Positions 23,283-31,889 of a DNA stretch of 36,003 bases are shown here, one piece after another. Under the pieces are notes generated by a model. That model worked only from the letters and a program-made list of their open reading frames with translations, was not told where the DNA came from and searched no databases. Where the stretch lies: positions 1 through 36,003 of the forward strand of contig NZ_RDOJ01000025.1 of NCBI RefSeq assembly GCF_003687725.1. The letters are read 5' to 3'. How positions within the stretch are numbered: the stretch's first letter is position 1; each line of letters opens with the position of its first letter. The stretch comes from Faecalibacter macacae. GTDB lineage: Bacteria; Bacteroidota; Bacteroidia; Flavobacteriales; Weeksellaceae. The position numbers were made by a program, and so were the translations under genes.

Positions 23283-23738
23283 ATGAGCAAAAATTACAAT
23301 AGAAAAGATATAATAGATCATCTAATTCATCTTAGACAAGAAGAAGTTCAAACATTAGAAAATACGCATAAAATGTATACTGAAAGTTTAGATTTAGATG
23401 AAGATTCTAGTGTAGAAGTTGATGATTTGGTGCAACAAAGTCGATCTACAGAAGATGCTATTACAACCAAATTAAGAATAGACGAAGCTAAAAAAGAGTT
23501 AGAAGTTTTTGTAAAACTTAAACCAGAATTAGTTTCAGGAATTACTGAAGGAAATGTTGTTTTTACAAACAAAGTAAATATTGTTATAGGTTTAGCTTTT
23601 CAGCAGTTTGAATTTGAAGGGGATAAATTTGTAGGAATGAGTACGAAAGCTCCAATTTATAAATATATCGAAGGAAAAGTGAAAGGAGAACAAATTGAAT
23701 TTAATGGAATTGAATATACTATAGAAGAAATACTTTAA
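23283..23738 (+). CDS. Gre-like (GreA/GreB C-terminal domain) protein
   Basis: A 151-residue protein. The N-terminal half (8-75) is helical and acidic, with LRQEEVQTLENTHKMYTESL and a helix rich in Glu and Lys, in the manner of a coiled coil. The C-terminal half, from VVFTNKVNIVIGLAF (about 91-105), through a strand-rich part with MSTKAPIYKYIEGKVKGEQI, resembles the FKBP-like domain of Gre factors (KAPI close to the SPLG region, then a G-K-x-x-G-D/E turn). It may bind RNA polymerase like other short Gre paralogues. Its stop codon is 1 bp before the next gene's start codon, so translation is probably coupled. Confidence 0.6.
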   Translation: MSKNYNRKDIIDHLIHLRQEEVQTLENTHKMYTESLDLDEDSSVEVDDLVQQSRSTEDAITTKLRIDEAKKELEVFVKLKPELVSGITEGNVVFTNKVNIVIGLAFQQFEFEGDKFVGMSTKAPIYKYIEGKVKGEQIEFNGIEYTIEEIL

Positions 23739-23739
23739 A

Positions 23740-24639
23740 ATGCCACAAATACACACAATTGATTTAAATTTTCAGCAAGAAGATCATTCTATTGCTGCTT
23801 ATTTGATAGAAACTGCTCAAGGTCCAATTTTGATAGAATCGGGACCAATGTCTACTTTAGATGCTTTACAAAAAGGTATAGAAAATTTGGGTTATCAATT
23901 AAAAGACATCGAAAATGTTTTATTAACTCACATTCATTTTGATCATGCCGGTGCTGCATGGAAATTTGCAGAACATGGAGCGACTATTTTTGTACATCCG
24001 ATAGGAGTGCCGCATATGCAACATCCAGAAAAATTATGGAATTCGGCTGCTCAAATTTATGGAGATGATATGGATCGCTTATGGGGTGAAATGAAACCTA
24101 TACCAGAAGATCAAATAGTTGGAGTTACTGATGGGAATGTTATCGAATTTGGTGATGTTGTAATAAATGTCTTATATACGCCTGGACATGCGGTGCATCA
24201 TAATGCTTATCAAATAGATGATGTTATTTTTACTGGAGATGTAGCTGGTGTAAAAATTGGAAATGGTCCTGTTGTTCCTCCATGTCCACCGCCAGATATT
24301 AATATTGGTTTATGGAAAGAGTCGATTGAAAAAATAAGAAGTAAAAATCCATCAGCCTTATATTTAACTCATTTCGATCGTCAAGAAAATCCAATGCAGT
24401 TATTAAACGAATTAGAAATTATAATGGACGATTGGGCGAATTATATTAAGCCATTTTACGATGATCAAATTCTGGCAGATAAGATTGTTCCTTTGTTTAT
24501 GAACTATACTAAGAATCAGTTTAAAGAGAAAGGTTTATCTGATGATGAAATTCAGACTTACGAATATGCCAACCCAAGTTGGATGTCAGTAAACGGATTA
24601 CTTCGTTATTGGAAATTAAAAGAACAAGGAAGAATATAA
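23740..24639 (+). CDS. Metallo-beta-lactamase fold hydrolase
   Basis: A 299-residue cytoplasmic MBL-fold protein. The main metal motif is H64-x-H66-x-D68-H69 (LTHIHFDHAG). A further His sits in VHPIGVPHM, the bridging Asp in FTGDVAG (about 166-172) and a last His in LYLTHFD. It fits the general hydrolase group; a thioesterase-like or glyoxalase-II-like role is possible but not shown. It follows the Gre-like gene with a 1-bp gap and ends before a bidirectional terminator. Confidence 0.88.
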   Translation: MPQIHTIDLNFQQEDHSIAAYLIETAQGPILIESGPMSTLDALQKGIENLGYQLKDIENVLLTHIHFDHAGAAWKFAEHGATIFVHPIGVPHMQHPEKLWNSAAQIYGDDMDRLWGEMKPIPEDQIVGVTDGNVIEFGDVVINVLYTPGHAVHHNAYQIDDVIFTGDVAGVKIGNGPVVPPCPPPDINIGLWKESIEKIRSKNPSALYLTHFDRQENPMQLLNELEIIMDDWANYIKPFYDDQILADKIVPLFMNYTKNQFKEKGLSDDEIQTYEYANPSWMSVNGLLRYWKLKEQGRI

Positions 24640-24641
24640 AA

Positions 24642-24674
24642 TTAAAGCTGTCAATTTTGACAGCTTTTTTTATT
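24642..24674. terminator. Bidirectional intrinsic terminator
   Basis: AAAGCTGTCAA (24644-24654) pairs perfectly with TTGACAGCTTT (24657-24667), followed by more T. It lies between the MBL gene and the convergent GH12-like gene. Confidence 0.85.
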
Positions 24675-25476
24675 TAATTTCTACTTCGTATTGTAATATT
24701 TTTATTTCTCCGGTTGAGGTTAAGATTTCAGTTCCAAACTCAAAAGAAGATAAATAGGAATTGTTTTTATATAAATTATGTTCTTTCATATAATTGATGA
24801 ATTCCATTAAAATTAATTTTCCACTTCTGCGTTTATTTAATCGAACAAAAGCAATATAATCCCAGCCTTTATTCAATTCTTTCTTGAAAATTTTACCCGT
24901 ATAAACTTCGTATTGACCATTAGACGTTGTCAGTTTTCCTTGTTTTTTACCAAAAGGTTTAAATTTATTGTAATCTTCCCAAATCATTACTTCGGCACCA
25001 ATTGTTTCAAATGCTACTTTGGGCGAATTGTGTAACCAAAAATCAAAAGCAAGATTGTATTTTTTATCATCAACTTTTAAATCTGTTTTATAATCGACAT
25101 TAAAACTTTTGATTTCTTCTAAGTTTTTAAAATAATTATCAGATTTAATTTCATTTAATTTATACCAAGCGCTTGTTCCTAAAAATATCATAGGATAGCC
25201 CAAAACACCATAAGATTTCCCAGGAGTTTTCCATCTCCAACCCGGCATATCATTTTCTAAAAATATGGATTGATCGTAAGTTCCTTTTTTAATTTTATAC
25301 GTTCCCCATTTATTATTATTTATTTCAAATTCCTTCCAATTTATTATTTCACCCGAATTATGTTTTTCAATTCTTTGGGCAAATAAAAGTAGAGGAGAAG
25401 CAAGTAAAACGAAAATGATTAAGATATTTTTCCACGAATTTTTATTGATTTCAATATAATTATCTTCTGGTTTCAT
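24670..25476 (-). CDS. Probable GH12-family glycoside hydrolase (endoglucanase/xyloglucanase-like)
   Basis: A 268-residue exported protein. A hydrophobic signal segment (about 17-33, NILIIFVLLASPLLLFAQ) follows a polar start. The rest resembles clan GH-C family 12: KSYGVLGYPMIFLG (about 87-100), YNLAFDFWL, then ETIGAEVMIWEDYN with candidate nucleophile E162, and near the end FEFGTEIL with candidate acid/base E250. The spacing of the two Glu fits GH12. The enzyme would cut beta-1,4-glucan or xyloglucan in the periplasm or outside. ATG 25476 is preferred because the longer frame to 25509 begins inside the terminator of the upstream gene. No SusC/SusD genes are nearby. Confidence 0.68.
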   Translation of the reverse strand: MKPEDNYIEINKNSWKNILIIFVLLASPLLLFAQRIEKHNSGEIINWKEFEINNNKWGTYKIKKGTYDQSIFLENDMPGWRWKTPGKSYGVLGYPMIFLGTSAWYKLNEIKSDNYFKNLEEIKSFNVDYKTDLKVDDKKYNLAFDFWLHNSPKVAFETIGAEVMIWEDYNKFKPFGKKQGKLTTSNGQYEVYTGKIFKKELNKGWDYIAFVRLNKRRSGKLILMEFINYMKEHNLYKNNSYLSSFEFGTEILTSTGEIKILQYEVEIK

Positions 25477-25481
25477 CTGTA

Positions 25482-25515
25482 AAAAATAAAAGGATGCCAA
25501 AACTGACATCCTTAT
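25482..25515 (-). terminator. Intrinsic terminator of the nitronate monooxygenase gene
   Basis: Read on the minus strand, AAGGATGTCA (25513-25504) pairs with TGGCATCCTT (25499-25490; one mismatch-like pair), followed by a T-rich run. Confidence 0.75.
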
Positions 25516-25537
25516 AAAAATAATATATTTTCCTGAA

Positions 25538-26479
25538 TTATAATCTGTTTATTAATTCTTTAGCTTTATTAAAATCTAAGATTAATTCGTCAAAGACTTC
25601 TTGTACAGTAGGAATTGAGTCAATTAATGCAGAAACTTGTCCAATTTCTAATTCTCCATTAATTAAATCTCCTTCAAACATACCTTTTTTAGAACGTCCT
25701 CTTCCTAAATGATTTTTTAATTCTTCTGCAGTTGTTCCTTTAATATATAAATCCTGAACTTCGTTATAGAATTGATTTTTAATTAATCGAACCGGAGCTA
25801 ATTCTTTTAAAGTTAACATCGTATCACCTTCTTGTGCTTTTACAATTTCGTCTTTAAAAGCGTCACAAGCAGACGATTCTACAGTTGCTGCGAATCGTGA
25901 ACCAATTTGTACACCATCAGCACCTAAAGCCATTGCTGCTAACATTTGAGATCCAGTAGCGATTCCACCTGCAGCAATTAATGGTATATCAATTTGCTTT
26001 CTGACATTAGGAATAAGACACAAAGTCGTAGTTTCGTCTCTGCCATTATGTCCTCCAGCTTCAAAACCTTCTGCCACGACAGCATCAACACCAGCATCCA
26101 TACATTTTTGAGCAAATTTTGTACTACTTACTACATGTGCAACTGTTATTCCTTCTTTTTGTAATATTTCTGTCCAAGTTTTAGGGTTTCCAGCAGACGT
26201 AAAAACAGTTTTGACACCTTGTTCTATAATAATTTCAATTATTTCTTCTAAATTAGGATATAACATTGGAACGTTTACTCCAAAAGGATTGTTTGTTGCG
26301 GCTTTACATTTGATAATGTGTTCTTTAAGCACGTCAGGGTACATGCTGCCTGCACCAATTAAACCAAGACCTCCAGCGTTACTTACTGCTGATGCTAAAC
26401 GCCATCCACTGTTCCAAATCATTCCACCTTGAATAATTGGATGTTTTATTGAAAATAATTTTGTTATATTCGTGTCCAT
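25538..26479 (-). CDS. Nitronate monooxygenase (2-nitropropane dioxygenase family)
   Basis: A 313-residue FMN-dependent TIM-barrel enzyme. The start IKHPIIQGGMIWNSGWRLAS and AVSNAGGLGLIGAGSM (28-43) bind the flavin. EGFEAGGHNGRDE carries the presumed catalytic His, and PLIAAGGIATGSQM and ALGADGVQIGSRFAAT form the phosphate-binding end. The family oxidises nitronates and includes FabK-like enoyl-ACP reductases; sequence alone does not separate them, though there are no fatty-acid genes nearby. It is a single gene with a clear terminator. Confidence 0.88.
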   Translation of the reverse strand: MDTNITKLFSIKHPIIQGGMIWNSGWRLASAVSNAGGLGLIGAGSMYPDVLKEHIIKCKAATNNPFGVNVPMLYPNLEEIIEIIIEQGVKTVFTSAGNPKTWTEILQKEGITVAHVVSSTKFAQKCMDAGVDAVVAEGFEAGGHNGRDETTTLCLIPNVRKQIDIPLIAAGGIATGSQMLAAMALGADGVQIGSRFAATVESSACDAFKDEIVKAQEGDTMLTLKELAPVRLIKNQFYNEVQDLYIKGTTAEELKNHLGRGRSKKGMFEGDLINGELEIGQVSALIDSIPTVQEVFDELILDFNKAKELINRL

Positions 26480-26650
26480 TTTCTTATATTTAGTTGCTAA
26501 AATTAGATAAATAAATCTAAGAAAAAAGTATTAATTTTAAGAAAAGACTGACAGTTTGACTTTGGCAAATTATTTGATTCGGAAATTTCGAATTTTTGAA
26601 TCGATAATAGAGAGTTAAACAGTCTCTACTAATAATAAAAAGATATAACT

Positions 26651-26872
26651 ATGTATTGGACTTTAGAATTGGCATCTTACTTAAGTGATGCACCATGGCC
26701 AGCAACAAAAGATGAATTAATTGATTACGCGATTCGTACTGGAGCTCCATTAGAAGTAGTGGAAAACTTACAGTCTATTGAAGACGAAGGGGATTCTTAC
26801 GAAAGTATTGAAGAAATCTGGGCTGACTATCCAACGGATGATGATTTCCTTTGGAACGAAGACGAATATTAA
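26651..26872 (+). CDS. DUF2795 domain protein
   Basis: A 73-residue acidic protein. MYWTLELASYLSDAPWPATK followed by DELIDYAIRTGAPLEVVENL is the DUF2795 signature, well known as a small conserved gene directly ahead of secA in Bacteroidota. The last 25 residues are very acidic (DEGDSYESIEEIW, DDDFLWNEDEY). It is followed by a terminator before secA, so the two are adjacent but probably not one transcript. Function unknown; a nucleic-acid-binding or regulatory role is only a guess. Confidence 0.88.
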   Translation: MYWTLELASYLSDAPWPATKDELIDYAIRTGAPLEVVENLQSIEDEGDSYESIEEIWADYPTDDDFLWNEDEY

Positions 26873-26874
26873 TA

Positions 26875-26902
26875 TAAAAAAGCCCAAATTGGGGCTTTTT
26901 TC
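26875..26902 (+). terminator. Intrinsic terminator after the DUF2795 gene
   Basis: AAAAAGCCC pairs with GGGGCTTTTT around an AAATT loop, followed by T. It lies just past the stop codon and ahead of secA. Confidence 0.8.
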
Positions 26903-27002
26903 AATTCTATAACATCTATATCAAACATAGTTGATGTATATTTACATCGAAAACTATTAAAGGTCAATTCCTTTAGTGGTTTGGATAAGAACGAGCTACA
27001 AT

Positions 27003-30000
27003 ATGAATATTATTAATAAAATTTTACAGGGATTCTTAGGTAATAAGAATGAAAAAGATGTAAAAGAATTACGTAAATACGTAGATTTAGCCAATAGCTT
27101 TGGTCCTACTTTAGAGGCTTTAACTATTGACGAATTAAGAGCAAGAACTACAAGTTTCCAAAAGCAATTAAAAGATGCAACTGTAGAATTTACTTCTCAA
27201 ATTAATGAATTAAAAGAGAAAGTTGAAGCTACTTCTGATTATACAGAGAAAGAAGCATTATACGCTCAGATCGATAAAATAAATAAAGAGGCTTACCAAA
27301 TAGAGGAAAAAATTTTAACAGAGATTTTACCTGAAGCTTTCGCGGTTCTACGTGAAACTGGTAAACGTTTTACAAATAATGAACAATTAGAAGTTACTGC
27401 TTCTGATTATGATAAACAATTAGCTCAATTTGGAGTTGACTATGTTACTTTAAAAGACGAAAACACTGCTATTTGGTACAACGAATGGGATGCTGCTGGT
27501 CGTAAAGTTAAATGGGATATGGCTCACTACGATGTACAGTTCATCGGAGGTTCAGCTTTACACCTTGGTAAAATTGCAGAGATGCAAACAGGGGAAGGTA
27601 AAACGTTAGTAGCAACTTTACCTATTTATCTAAATGCGTTAACAGGTCGTGGAGTTCACTTAGTAACGGTAAATGATTACTTAGCTAAACGTGATATGGC
27701 TTGGATGCGTCCAATTTTCAATTTCCACGGACTAACTGTTGATTGTATTGATAATCACCAACCAAATTCTGCCGGACGTCGTAATGCTTATGCATGTGAC
27801 ATCGTTTATGGTACGAATAATGAGTTTGGTTTTGATTATTTACGTGACAACATGGCAAACGAACCTAGTGCTTTAGTACAACGTGAGTTAAATTTTGCTA
27901 TTGTCGATGAGGTCGATTCTGTTTTAATTGATGATGCTCGTACACCATTAATCATTTCTGGTCCAGTTCCGCAAGGAGATCGTCATGAATTTGATGTTTT
28001 AAGACCAAAAATTGATACGTTATATCACATTCAACGTGAAATGTTAGGTAAAACTTTAAATGAAGCGAAAGCGTTATTTAAAGCTGGCGATTTAAAAGAA
28101 GGTGGTTTCAAATTATACCAAGTTTACCGTGGTTTACCTAAGTATAAACCTTTAATTAAATTCTTATCTCAGGATGGAGTTCGTGCTCAATTACAAAAAA
28201 CTGAAGCATACTTTATTCAAGATAACAACCGTGAAATGCCAAAAGTGGATCAACACTTATATTTCACAATTGATGAGAAATCAAATCAATCAGATTTATC
28301 AGACAAAGGTATTGAGTATTTATCAAAAGGTATGGAAGATGAAAATTTCTTCATTTTACCGGATGTATCTACTAATATTGCTGCAATTGAGAATTCAGGT
28401 AAATCAAAAGAAGAAGTTGCTTTAATGAAAGAAGAGTTCTTCCGTGATTTCTCTATCAAATCTGAGCGTATCCATACAATGTCTCAATTATTAAAAGCAT
28501 ACACTTTATTTGAAAAAGATAATGAGTATGTTGTAGTTGATGGTGAAGTTAAAATTGTTGACGAATCGACTGGTCGTATCATGGATGGTCGTCGTTATTC
28601 TGATGGATTACACCAAGCGATTGAGGCAAAAGAAAATGTAAAAATTGAAGCAGCTACTCAAACTTTCGCAACTGTTACATTACAGAATTACTTCCGTATG
28701 TATAACAAGTTAGGAGGTATGACTGGTACTGCTGAAACAGAAGCGGGTGAGTTCTGGGAAATTTACAAATTAGATGTAGTTTCTATTCCAACAAACCGTC
28801 CAATTTTACGTCACGACAGAAACGATGTTGTTTTCAAAACTAATCGTGAAAAATACAAAGCTGTAATTGAAGAAATTACTAAGTTATCTCAAGAAGACAA
28901 ACGTCCAGTTTTAGTTGGTACAACTAATGTAGAGGTTTCTGAGTTATTATCTAAAGCATTAAAATTACGTGGAATTCAACACAATGTTTTAAATGCAAAA
29001 TTACACAAGAAAGAAGCTGATATCGTAACAGAAGCTGGTCAACCAGGTGCGGTAACTATCGCAACAAACATGGCTGGTCGTGGTACGGATATTAAATTAA
29101 CACAGGAGGTTAAAGATTTAGGAGGTTTAGCGATTATTGGTACAGAGCGTCATGATTCTCGTCGTGTAGACCGTCAGTTACGTGGTCGTGCGGGTCGTCA
29201 AGGTGATCCAGGATCTTCTCAATTCTATATCTCTTTAGAAGATTCATTAATGCGTTTATTCGGTTCTGAAAGAATTGCAAAATTAATGGATCGTATGGGT
29301 CACAAAGATGGTGAAGTTATTGAACATTCAATGATTACAAAATCTATCGAACGTGCTCAGAAAAAAGTAGAGGAAAACAACTATGGTGTTCGTAAGCGTT
29401 TATTAGAATATGATGACGTAATGAACAAACAACGTGAAGTAATTTACAAACGTCGTCGTAATGCATTATTCGGTGATCGATTAGAAGTAGATATCGCAAA
29501 TATGATTTACGATGTTTCTGCATCTATCGTGAAAGAGAATAAAGAATTTGATGATTTTGTTCGTTTCGAGTTAGATTTAATCAAATACTTTACAATGGGA
29601 ACTCCTGTAGATGAAGCAACATTTAAATCGACTTCAGCAAAACAATTATTAGATATCGTTTATCAAGCTGCTATTGCAGATTATAGAGCGAGAATGGAAT
29701 ATGTTGCTGAAACGGCATTCCCTGTAATTGCAGGTGTATATGAAAATCAAGGTCATATGTTCTCTCGTATCCAAGTTCCGTTTACAGATGGTATTCGTCA
29801 AATGACAGTTGTTTGTGACTTAAAAGAAGCATATGAGTCGCAAGGAAAAACGATTACTAAAGATTTCGAAAAATCGATTGTTTTATCTTTAATTGATGAT
29901 AACTGGAAAGAGCACTTACGTGATGTTGATGATTTACGTCGAACATCTCAGAATGCTGTATACGAGCAAAAAGATCCATTAGTAATTTACAAACAAGAAT

Positions 30001-30122
30001 CATTCATGATTTTCCAACGTATGTTAGATACGGTTAATAAAGAAATTATTTCTTTCTTATTTAAAGGTGAATTACCAAATGCTAAAAAATCTGAAGAACA
30101 AACAGAACAACAAGAAGCTTAA
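27003..30122 (+). CDS. secA: Preprotein translocase ATPase SecA
   Basis: A 1039-residue SecA. Walker A is GEGKT in AEMQTGEGKTLVATLPIYLN (near residue 200). The DEAD-type box is AIVDEVDSVLIDDART. The second motor domain has GRGTDI and the arginine-finger block RQLRGRAGRQGDPG. The preprotein cross-linking domain is enlarged, as in other Bacteroidota. The C-terminus ends after LFKGELPN with a Gln/Glu-rich tail and lacks the zinc-binding CxCxGSGK tail, so SecB-type binding there is not expected. ATG 27003 (MNIINKILQGFLG) is preferred; the longer frame from 26976 adds a nonconserved leader. It drives Sec export together with SecYEG. Confidence 0.96.
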   Translation: MNIINKILQGFLGNKNEKDVKELRKYVDLANSFGPTLEALTIDELRARTTSFQKQLKDATVEFTSQINELKEKVEATSDYTEKEALYAQIDKINKEAYQIEEKILTEILPEAFAVLRETGKRFTNNEQLEVTASDYDKQLAQFGVDYVTLKDENTAIWYNEWDAAGRKVKWDMAHYDVQFIGGSALHLGKIAEMQTGEGKTLVATLPIYLNALTGRGVHLVTVNDYLAKRDMAWMRPIFNFHGLTVDCIDNHQPNSAGRRNAYACDIVYGTNNEFGFDYLRDNMANEPSALVQRELNFAIVDEVDSVLIDDARTPLIISGPVPQGDRHEFDVLRPKIDTLYHIQREMLGKTLNEAKALFKAGDLKEGGFKLYQVYRGLPKYKPLIKFLSQDGVRAQLQKTEAYFIQDNNREMPKVDQHLYFTIDEKSNQSDLSDKGIEYLSKGMEDENFFILPDVSTNIAAIENSGKSKEEVALMKEEFFRDFSIKSERIHTMSQLLKAYTLFEKDNEYVVVDGEVKIVDESTGRIMDGRRYSDGLHQAIEAKENVKIEAATQTFATVTLQNYFRMYNKLGGMTGTAETEAGEFWEIYKLDVVSIPTNRPILRHDRNDVVFKTNREKYKAVIEEITKLSQEDKRPVLVGTTNVEVSELLSKALKLRGIQHNVLNAKLHKKEADIVTEAGQPGAVTIATNMAGRGTDIKLTQEVKDLGGLAIIGTERHDSRRVDRQLRGRAGRQGDPGSSQFYISLEDSLMRLFGSERIAKLMDRMGHKDGEVIEHSMITKSIERAQKKVEENNYGVRKRLLEYDDVMNKQREVIYKRRRNALFGDRLEVDIANMIYDVSASIVKENKEFDDFVRFELDLIKYFTMGTPVDEATFKSTSAKQLLDIVYQAAIADYRARMEYVAETAFPVIAGVYENQGHMFSRIQVPFTDGIRQMTVVCDLKEAYESQGKTITKDFEKSIVLSLIDDNWKEHLRDVDDLRRTSQNAVYEQKDPLVIYKQESFMIFQRMLDTVNKEIISFLFKGELPNAKKSEEQTEQQEA

Positions 30123-30144
30123 TTAGATTAAAATTCATAAATTT

Positions 30145-30178
30145 AAAATCCATAATCATAAAGGTTATGGATTTTTTT
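30145..30178 (+). terminator. Intrinsic terminator of secA
   Basis: AAATCCATAA (30146-30155) pairs with TTATGGATTT (30165-30174), followed by T. It covers the earliest possible start of the next gene, so that start is unlikely. Confidence 0.8.
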
Positions 30179-30190
30179 ATGGAAAATAAA

Positions 30191-30691
30191 ATGTTGAAAG
30201 GGATATATTTACACGGCTATCAGGGTTACGTAACAGAAGAAAAGAAAGCATTTTTAGAAAGGTTTGGAGATATATATGCGCCAAATATAGATTATGATAA
30301 TAATCCAGCAATATTATATAAGTTATATGATAATTTTAAAGATGAAAAAATTGATTTTGTTGCAGGAACAAGCTTAGGTGGTATATTAATTTATCATTTA
30401 GCAATTTTATTAGACGTGCCATGTTTATTGTTAAATCCAGCAGTAATAGCATTAGAGCAAGTAAGACCATTTATACCAAAAGAAGCTTTTACTATTGTTC
30501 CTGCTAAAGATATTTTTGTTTTGGTTGGAATGAAAGATGAAGTCGTAAATCCAAAACTTCAGTTAGATTTTTTTGATAAATTAAATCAAGAATCAAACAA
30601 TGTTACAATTAAAATTGATGAAAATTTAGAACATTTTATTCCTTTTCAAAAGTTTGTGGATGTGTTTAATGATTTTAGAAATATTATATAA
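30191..30691 (+). CDS. YqiA-like alpha/beta hydrolase (esterase)
   Basis: A 166-residue small alpha/beta hydrolase. The N-terminal strand with GIYLHGYQG, the nucleophile elbow GTSLGG (serine near residue 61) and late D and H (VGMKDEVV and EHFIP) give a Ser-Asp-His triad in the order of the YqiA/UPF0227 family, usually about 180-190 residues. The substrate is unknown. ATG 30191 (MLKGIYLHG) gives the usual start one strand before the oxyanion loop; ATG 30179 is also possible, while 30167 lies in the secA terminator. The gene ends before a bidirectional terminator. Confidence 0.78.
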   Translation: MLKGIYLHGYQGYVTEEKKAFLERFGDIYAPNIDYDNNPAILYKLYDNFKDEKIDFVAGTSLGGILIYHLAILLDVPCLLLNPAVIALEQVRPFIPKEAFTIVPAKDIFVLVGMKDEVVNPKLQLDFFDKLNQESNNVTIKIDENLEHFIPFQKFVDVFNDFRNII

Positions 30692-30692
30692 A

Positions 30693-30724
30693 AGAAAGGC
30701 ACTCTAGTTAGAGTGCCTTTTATT
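30693..30724. terminator. Bidirectional intrinsic terminator
   Basis: AAAGGCACTC (30695-30704) pairs perfectly with GAGTGCCTTT (30711-30720). It serves the esterase gene and the convergent YtxH/holin operon. Confidence 0.85.
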
Positions 30725-30733
30725 TGAAATAGT

Positions 30734-31066
30734 TTATAACTTTTTCTTGATGTAATCTTGTATTTTTTCAGTAATGATAGGAACTGCAATTACGATTAAT
30801 CCAGAAATTAATATTTTACTAAATCCTTTCATTGGATATTTGTTACTTGCTTTATCTCCAATCCATTGTAGAGTTGATTCTACTTTGTTACTAGCAAAAT
30901 TTTGATCCGATGAAAAAGTAGAAAATGCGTTAAAAGCTTTGTTCATCAAAGAGTTTTCACTTGCTTTTTCACTTGAACGAATTTCTGCTTTCAGACGTTT
31001 TTTTGCTAACCTTAAATCATCTAGATTTTTAATCTGTTTTCGATTATTCTTCATCTTCGTCATCAT
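30734..31066 (-). CDS. Hypothetical small membrane protein of the YtxH/holin operon
   Basis: A 110-residue protein. The N-terminal part is basic (DLRLAKKRLKAEIRSSEKA), the middle is Ser/Asn-rich, and one hydrophobic segment near the C-terminus (about 85-99, KILISGLIVIAVPII) should span the membrane. I recognise no domain. Its 5' end overlaps the holin-like gene by 23 bp, so translation is probably coupled; ATG 31054 is an alternative start. It is the third gene of a small operon with YtxH and holin-like proteins, a grouping common in Flavobacteriia and linked to envelope stress. Confidence 0.75.
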   Translation of the reverse strand: MMTKMKNNRKQIKNLDDLRLAKKRLKAEIRSSEKASENSLMNKAFNAFSTFSSDQNFASNKVESTLQWIGDKASNKYPMKGFSKILISGLIVIAVPIITEKIQDYIKKKL

Positions 31067-31388
31067 CTTGGTTAGTCATAGCATTCATAGCACTTTCTAC
31101 AGCAATATCCGCTAATAGATTTTTTAAATTTTTTCTAAAAATTAAACAAAGTACTAAGAATAAGAAATAAATTCCTGTAACGGCTAAAAATCCATATCCG
31201 TAATTATTAAAGTAATCTCCTAACAGAAATCCAGCTGCTAAACTTCCTAATAATATAAGAAATAATACAGCAGCAGCAACAATGATTGCAAAGATACCAC
31301 TTGCAAACATATTACTTGTAGAATCTACAATTTCGTATTTGGTTAATGTGATACGTTGGTTCACATAGGATTTTACGTCTGAAAACAT
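31044..31388 (-). CDS. Holin-like (Phage_holin_3_6 type) membrane protein
   Basis: A 114-residue protein with an amphipathic start (residues 1-25) and two hydrophobic helices (about 33-57 and 65-85; FLILLGSLAAGFLLGDYF and TGIYFLFLVLCLIF), then a basic and a final acidic tail (DQDDDEDEE-like). This matches the putative holin superfamily seen beside YtxH genes. No phage genes are nearby, so it is a chromosomal envelope protein, not a prophage holin. It is the second gene of the operon, with a 53-bp gap after the YtxH gene. Confidence 0.78.
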   Translation of the reverse strand: MFSDVKSYVNQRITLTKYEIVDSTSNMFASGIFAIIVAAAVLFLILLGSLAAGFLLGDYFNNYGYGFLAVTGIYFLFLVLCLIFRKNLKNLLADIAVESAMNAMTNQDDDEDEE

Positions 31389-31441
31389 AATTAGAGTATG
31401 GCTAGAATTAATATTATAGATTACAGTATTTGATCAATTAA

Positions 31442-31789
31442 TTAAACTCCAACGTTTTCTTGGAATTCGTCTTTAACTTCTTTAGCCTTGTCTTTAGCTT
31501 TACCTGTAACTTCTTCAGCTTTTGCCATTAACTCGTCTTTTTGCTCAGCTAATTTTGCTTTAACTTCTTCTAACTTAGCTTCTAATTCAGCTTTAGCTTT
31601 TTTAGCTTTTTCAGAAAAATCACCAGCGTATTTATCAGCTTCTTTCTTTAATTTATCAGCTTCTTTTTTTAATTTTTTTCTTGTGTCAGCTCCAGATTCA
31701 GGTGCATATAATAATCCAACTACAGCTCCAATCGCTGTACCAATTGCTAAACCAGCTAATAATTTTGCGGCATTATTTGATTTACTCAT
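31442..31789 (-). CDS. YtxH domain protein
   Basis: A 115-residue protein. ATG 31789 begins MSKSNNAAKLLAGLAIGTAI; a hydrophobic Gly/Ala segment (about 8-26) ends in LLYAPESGADTRKKL, the YtxH signature. The rest is a long charged Lys/Glu/Ala helix with repeats such as KLKKEADKLKKEADK, likely a coiled coil, similar to late-embryogenesis-abundant-like stress proteins. The longer frame back to 31921 adds 44 residues that overlap the divergent aminotransferase gene and is rejected. First gene of the YtxH/holin operon. Confidence 0.85.
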   Translation of the reverse strand: MSKSNNAAKLLAGLAIGTAIGAVVGLLYAPESGADTRKKLKKEADKLKKEADKYAGDFSEKAKKAKAELEAKLEEVKAKLAEQKDELMAKAEEVTGKAKDKAKEVKDEFQENVGV

Positions 31790-31889
31790 AATAAAGTTTT
31801 TTTTATAGATTAAACGAATTGTATATTTACAATCTAAAATTACAAAAACAATACCAAATAAGGCAAGCAAACAACAAATTATTTTAGAA

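Noticed and set aside
28174-28425. Plus-strand open frame of 83 codons inside secA
   Set aside because: Out-of-frame shadow of secA, without domain features.
31044-31388. Prophage holin
   Set aside because: No phage genes are near. The YtxH/holin grouping is a normal chromosomal operon in this group.
31488-31808. Plus-strand open frame opposite the YtxH gene
   Set aside because: Low-complexity Ser/Ala/Phe product that mirrors the Lys/Glu/Ala helix of YtxH on the other strand.
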